NCBI GenBank assembly: GCA_028095005.1 | Contig: CM051459.1 | Location: forward strand, 198,377,902-198,441,901 | DNA: 64,000 nucleotides | Source: Rhynchospora pubera | Lineage: Eukaryota > Streptophyta > Magnoliopsida > Poales > Cyperaceae | Direction of reading: 5' to 3' | Translations under genes and position numbers: made by a program | Shown: positions 60,512 to 64,000 of the stretch, in pieces | How the letters are laid out: each line of letters starts with the position of its first letter | Numbering within the stretch: the first letter of the stretch is position 1 | The notes under the pieces: model-generated | What the model was told of the DNA's origin: nothing | The model's input: the letters and a program-made list of their open reading frames with translations, nothing else | The model's database searches: none

Positions 60512-61504
60512 AATTTAATTATAACACGTGTCGTTATTCATCAGTAATAATAGAAAGCTATTTTTTAATACCAAAGTTAAGTATAAGCTCTCCAAAAAAA
60601 CAAACATTATTAAAGTAACAAATTTGGACGTAAATATATATAGAGAACATTACTAATATTTAATGAAGCCTGATAGTTTTAAAAAAATGGATTTTAATTG
60701 TCTTCATCAATTTTTTTGGCAAGCTCTCAGAATATTTTCAAATAAAAAGATATAATCCATTATTAAAAATTGGATAAAATTGATATAATACAAGTAAACT
60801 GAGGGGCCAATTGTGACTTCTGAGAGTGCTGGCTCTTAGGTGGGTCCCCTCAATTCGGTCTCAGCTTCAGCAAAAATTTCGCTATTCGTGCTAGGATGAT
60901 TTCGCTATTTCGCACATCGCTTGGCTCATTTCACTGGTACCATTATATCACAATTGGTTTGGTTCGCCAAACTGATGACTAAAATGGGTGGTCAGATCAG
61001 CATTTTTTTTCCCATTTAAACGGTTCACAACGAATATTTGTATGTTCGTTAACAGCCTGGTTTTAGAGGCCGAATCGACCAGACCAAGGTTTAGTTCCGG
61101 ATTTTCCTGGTGAACTGACCAGTCTGGTACATATTTTAAACACCACTTAAAACTTTACAGCCAAAAGGAGCAACTCCTATAAAAAATTATGGTAGAACCC
61201 CATCTATATGAATGCTAGATTAGTATATACCAGGATGGATTTCTGGCAAATTGCAGATGCAATATGAGGTCAAAATAGATACTCCTGACTGCCATTTGAA
61301 CAAGTTATTAGTTTGAACTTTGAACAGATGGAAACTGACAATATGTATTGTAGATTTCGCTGAAATGATCCAAGAGGAACTGCACATTCTCGACCTGAAA
61401 TCTCTGTGTCACATCATCCGCTTAAGAATGCAGGTAAAAAGAGTTTGATATCGAACTAATTGAGTTTTAGACTTAAAAAACAAATCGTGGAGCATTTCTT
61501 CTGA
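60512..61504. other. Spacer, no gene seen
   Basis: No supported frame or transposon terminus. The duplicated segment shared with 41.4-42.4 kb begins near its right end. Confidence 0.35.
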
Positions 61505-61788
61505 CACTGACAGTTCCAGTTCTTCAATATATATAAATCACTGTTAAGCTTCCATGAAATCAATTCAGGAAGCCTTACATGGTACGCAAACTAAAAAGGA
61601 AACAAGTCTAGCTATTTCCTTGTCTAATATTTTTTTTGTCTACTACAAATTGTTTAACATCATTATCTTGCTACACTAATTCCTTGTCTACTACAAACTT
61701 ATCAAAATTGCTTCGAAACATATGAGAGACGTAGCCAGAGGAGCCTCAGCTGCTTTGCTGCTCAAAAGGACTTCCTCAATAGTTTTGT

Positions 61789-62957
61789 TCATCTATTTCT
61801 GGCCTGTAAAATGAATTATAAGAAAAATTAATATAGGAAATCAAGCACCACCATAACTACCCTGAATTCAAATATATTTACCATACAATCTAGGAATCTC
61901 TCGACCACATAAAGCATGAAAAACTTCTTCCTTCTTACTTTTAAATAATTCCCAAAGTACCCCTCACACTCAATTTAAACAATCTGCAAACTTCTCAGTT
62001 CTCACAATGATAGCATTACAAAAGCACCTTGTCATGAAAGCTTGACTCATCACTTACATTCCCTATTTAACATGGAAACATATTTCTTGTATGAAATGAA
62101 ACACAGGTGTGGTGGCAATAATGGTAGCATATCTGATATTATAAGAAATGAATGTAACAAACAAAGACGTCAATTAAAAGAAAACAATTACCAACCTTAA
62201 TTCCAATGGCTAGAGCTGTTCTAACATTAACTAGTTTCCCAAACCTAAGAGAACTTCCTTTATTATCTCTTAATGCTAGCACAGGCACATTTCTCGAGGC
62301 AGCAATCACTGGTACATGCTTCGTCAGCCATTTAGGGTTACAATCAGTAGCTAAAAGCACAGCCTAAATAGGGATAGCACACTATAAGATTTTTGTTCTT
62401 GCTTTGTAAAATTAAGATGCATTGGAGGGCGTCAAAGTACCATGCATAGCCCTGTGACCTTAAAAATACCTTATACGGACAAAAACCTTTAATATCATGC
62501 AAAGATCACAGGTGCACATGCTACAAATTCTTATAAAATGATATTTGAATGGCAGTAGTTTTCACATACTTCGAATGGCAGAAATGGAATGGTACGTCAC
62601 AGAGAATATTTTTCATTATTTGCTGGTATAAGTTGTGAATAATATTTCCCAAGGAACTTGTCTGTCACAATATACATGTGCAGCTCTGATAATCTATGAA
62701 GATAGATTATCCTTAAACAATGAAAATAGAGGTGTAGTGTGATCTAAAATCTCAGATAAAACCAACCAACGCAGCACAGATGAAATACTCAGAGTAAAAT
62801 GCAAAGATAAAATAAAATTAATAACCTGAAGTGCTGCAGGAGATTTACATGGGACTCCCGTCGCCTTGTCATCCTCATTTGAATTTTCATTTAAATCAGG
62901 TACAGGCATTCTCTCAAGCACACGTGTCACATCATTTACTCCAATCGCAAAATGTAA
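61789..62957 (-). CDS. L7Ae/Rpp38-like RNA-binding protein, partial
   Basis: Three exons fit in phase: 62957-62826 (44 codons), 62363-62196 (56 codons) and 61803-61789 (ARNR and stop). The joined 104 residues read FAIGVNDVTRVLERMP, LLATDCNPKWLTKHVPVIAA, VPVLALRDNKGSSLRFGKLV and TALAIGIKARNR. This is the pattern of L7Ae/L30e/Gadd45 proteins, and the GVNxVTRxLE opening recalls plant homologues of the RNase P/MRP subunit Rpp38. Function in tRNA or rRNA processing is an inference. No start codon exon was found up to 63250, so the 5' exons lie beyond the window or beyond the LINE insert. A decayed paralogue lies at 41.7-42.2 kb. Confidence 0.65.
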
Positions 62958-63303
62958 CTACACTATCAAACAACATTTTGGTTAATGTAAATTACCAAAT
63001 TACATCTATGCCTCATTAATTTGAACGAACCAAGACAACTGAACCTAAATAATGTAATAATGCATGCCTAATTGTCCTTCAATAATTCAACTGAATTTAA
63101 CCTAATTCATTCTCAGCTTGCAGTCAATGCATCAACCTCAAGATCAAGCCAAGGAGAAAGTAAATAAAACAAAAATGGAAATAAAAGAATTAATGGCCAT
63201 ACAGGTAGAACCCCAATGCTATTCGATTCGAACGAAATGGGGTAATCCAGGCCTTTATATATAGTTGTTCTCTGTCAGTGCACAAATCATAAGTTCGAGT
63301 TAT

Positions 63304-64000
63304 TATTTTTTTTAAGGGTCGGATGGTAAAGCACCACATGAGCAAATTTTTATTAAACAAAAATATTTAAAAAAAAAAGAAAAAACCTATAGCCTATACA
63401 AAGTTTAAAAAAATAACAAGGCATGTTTCGTCCAAGAGCTAGTGTACACATGCACAAATTTTTTTGAACACAAAATTCCGAGGAGTTCAACGATTCGAGA
63501 AAATACGCTATTGCGTGCCTTCTAGATATTCCAACTTTCCAAGATGTCGAAGTCCAGATGGTGTCCCAAAATTTAAAATCAGAATTTCTGTATGAGAGCC
63601 AAAAATCACTAATTTCAAGTGTGAAATTGAGAAGAGAATCTAAATCGGAGTTGTATCAAGAACCAGACCGAGGTTGCAAACTCGCACTGTAAAAAGAGGG
63701 GGTCAGTTGTTTCTATGAAAGTAGTTGCACAACAAGGATACGTAGTGGAAGAAGGCCAACATCTTAGCATAAGATTCTTCTTGTGTTAGAAGTCAATCTT
63801 GGAGCATCAACCAGAGGAAAATTCATGAAAGGACACCAGTATTGAAAAAGTAGACGGTAGGCGCTGACGAAAGAGAAAATTCCAGTGGCTATCCATTTCC
63901 ACATAGGGCCAAGGTTTCCATTTGGGAAGTTGCAGGAGAAGTTGAAAAAGGGCCCTTATTAAAGAATATCTGCTAGATTGTAGGAGACCCTACAAGAGAG
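63304..64000 (-). mobile_element. Decayed LINE 3' end with zf-RVT remnant
   Basis: On the minus strand, translation with stops and frameshifts gives RCWPSSTTYPCC, FIETTDPLFLQCEFATSVW and PKWKPWPYV-like pieces. This is the zinc-finger region after the reverse transcriptase (CxxC, ET..HLF..C.F...VW) of plant L1-type LINEs. A short poly(A) (T run at 63308-63315 on the plus strand) marks the 3' end. The element continues past the right edge of the window and is not functional here. Confidence 0.55.

Noticed and set aside
63000..63250. 5' exons of the Rpp38-like gene upstream of 62957
   Set aside because: I could not find a frame with a start codon and matching splice phase here, so the gene is left partial.

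Overview
This is nuclear DNA from a flowering plant. It is AT-rich, its genes are split by GT-AG introns, and they encode plant-specific families: a DYW-type PPR editing factor, a wall-associated-kinase-like receptor, a DUF295 F-box protein and a large BTB/armadillo protein. The spacers are full of plant transposons. I cannot fix the species. I rebuilt seven gene models by hand from reading frames, splice sites and, for the two SPT2 genes, paralogue comparison; the summed exon lengths of every complete model are a multiple of three.

Region 1-17.9 kb is an inverted gene duplication. Two SPT2-type histone-chaperone genes face each other: SPT2-A (+, CDS 5899-9511, 499 aa) and SPT2-B (-, CDS 13521-17154, 464 aa). 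Six of their nine coding exons have identical lengths. SPT2-A carries a young Ty1/copia retrotransposon (1158-5498; the two 222-bp LTRs look identical; target duplication GTGGA) inside its 5'-UTR intron, while SPT2-B keeps the short 402-bp intron. The copia polyprotein lacks a recognisable gag and begins instead with a segment resembling the N-terminus of cellular Stm1/RGGA-type RNA-binding proteins. Between the convergent genes lie a 1.1-kb near-palindromic foldback and several MITEs.

Region 17.9-41.3 kb holds a foldback-like element with an 83-bp minisatellite, a WAK-like receptor kinase (-, 21080-25178, 3 exons, 731 aa), a BTB/POZ-armadillo gene (-, 27954-34084, 7 exons, 934 aa), an uncertain 98-aa reading frame, a near-perfect palindromic MITE, an element with a 9-bp target duplication and a Helitron 3' end.

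Region 41.3-50 kb has a decayed copy of an L7Ae/Rpp38-like gene, a PPR-DYW editing factor resembling OTP84 (-, 42813-45941, 849 aa), a duplicated 3' fragment of an F-box gene and the F-box/DUF295 gene itself (-, 47746-49299, 403 aa, with a 17-nt first exon).

Region 50-60.5 kb is one element: a non-coding LARD-type LTR retrotransposon of 10,326 bp with two apparently identical 3,907-bp LTRs, a TTTAT target duplication, a tRNA-Met-type primer-binding site and a Del/Tekay-like polypurine region. The last 3.5 kb carries the better-preserved L7Ae/Rpp38-like gene (partial) and a decayed LINE reverse-transcriptase tail.

The genes have unrelated housekeeping or signalling roles and do not form a pathway. 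The most unusual signals are the host-like N-terminus of the copia polyprotein, a set of very short poly(A) inserts with target duplications (two sharing a GCCTACGGGC core), the young LARD, and the inverted SPT2 pair around a long foldback.
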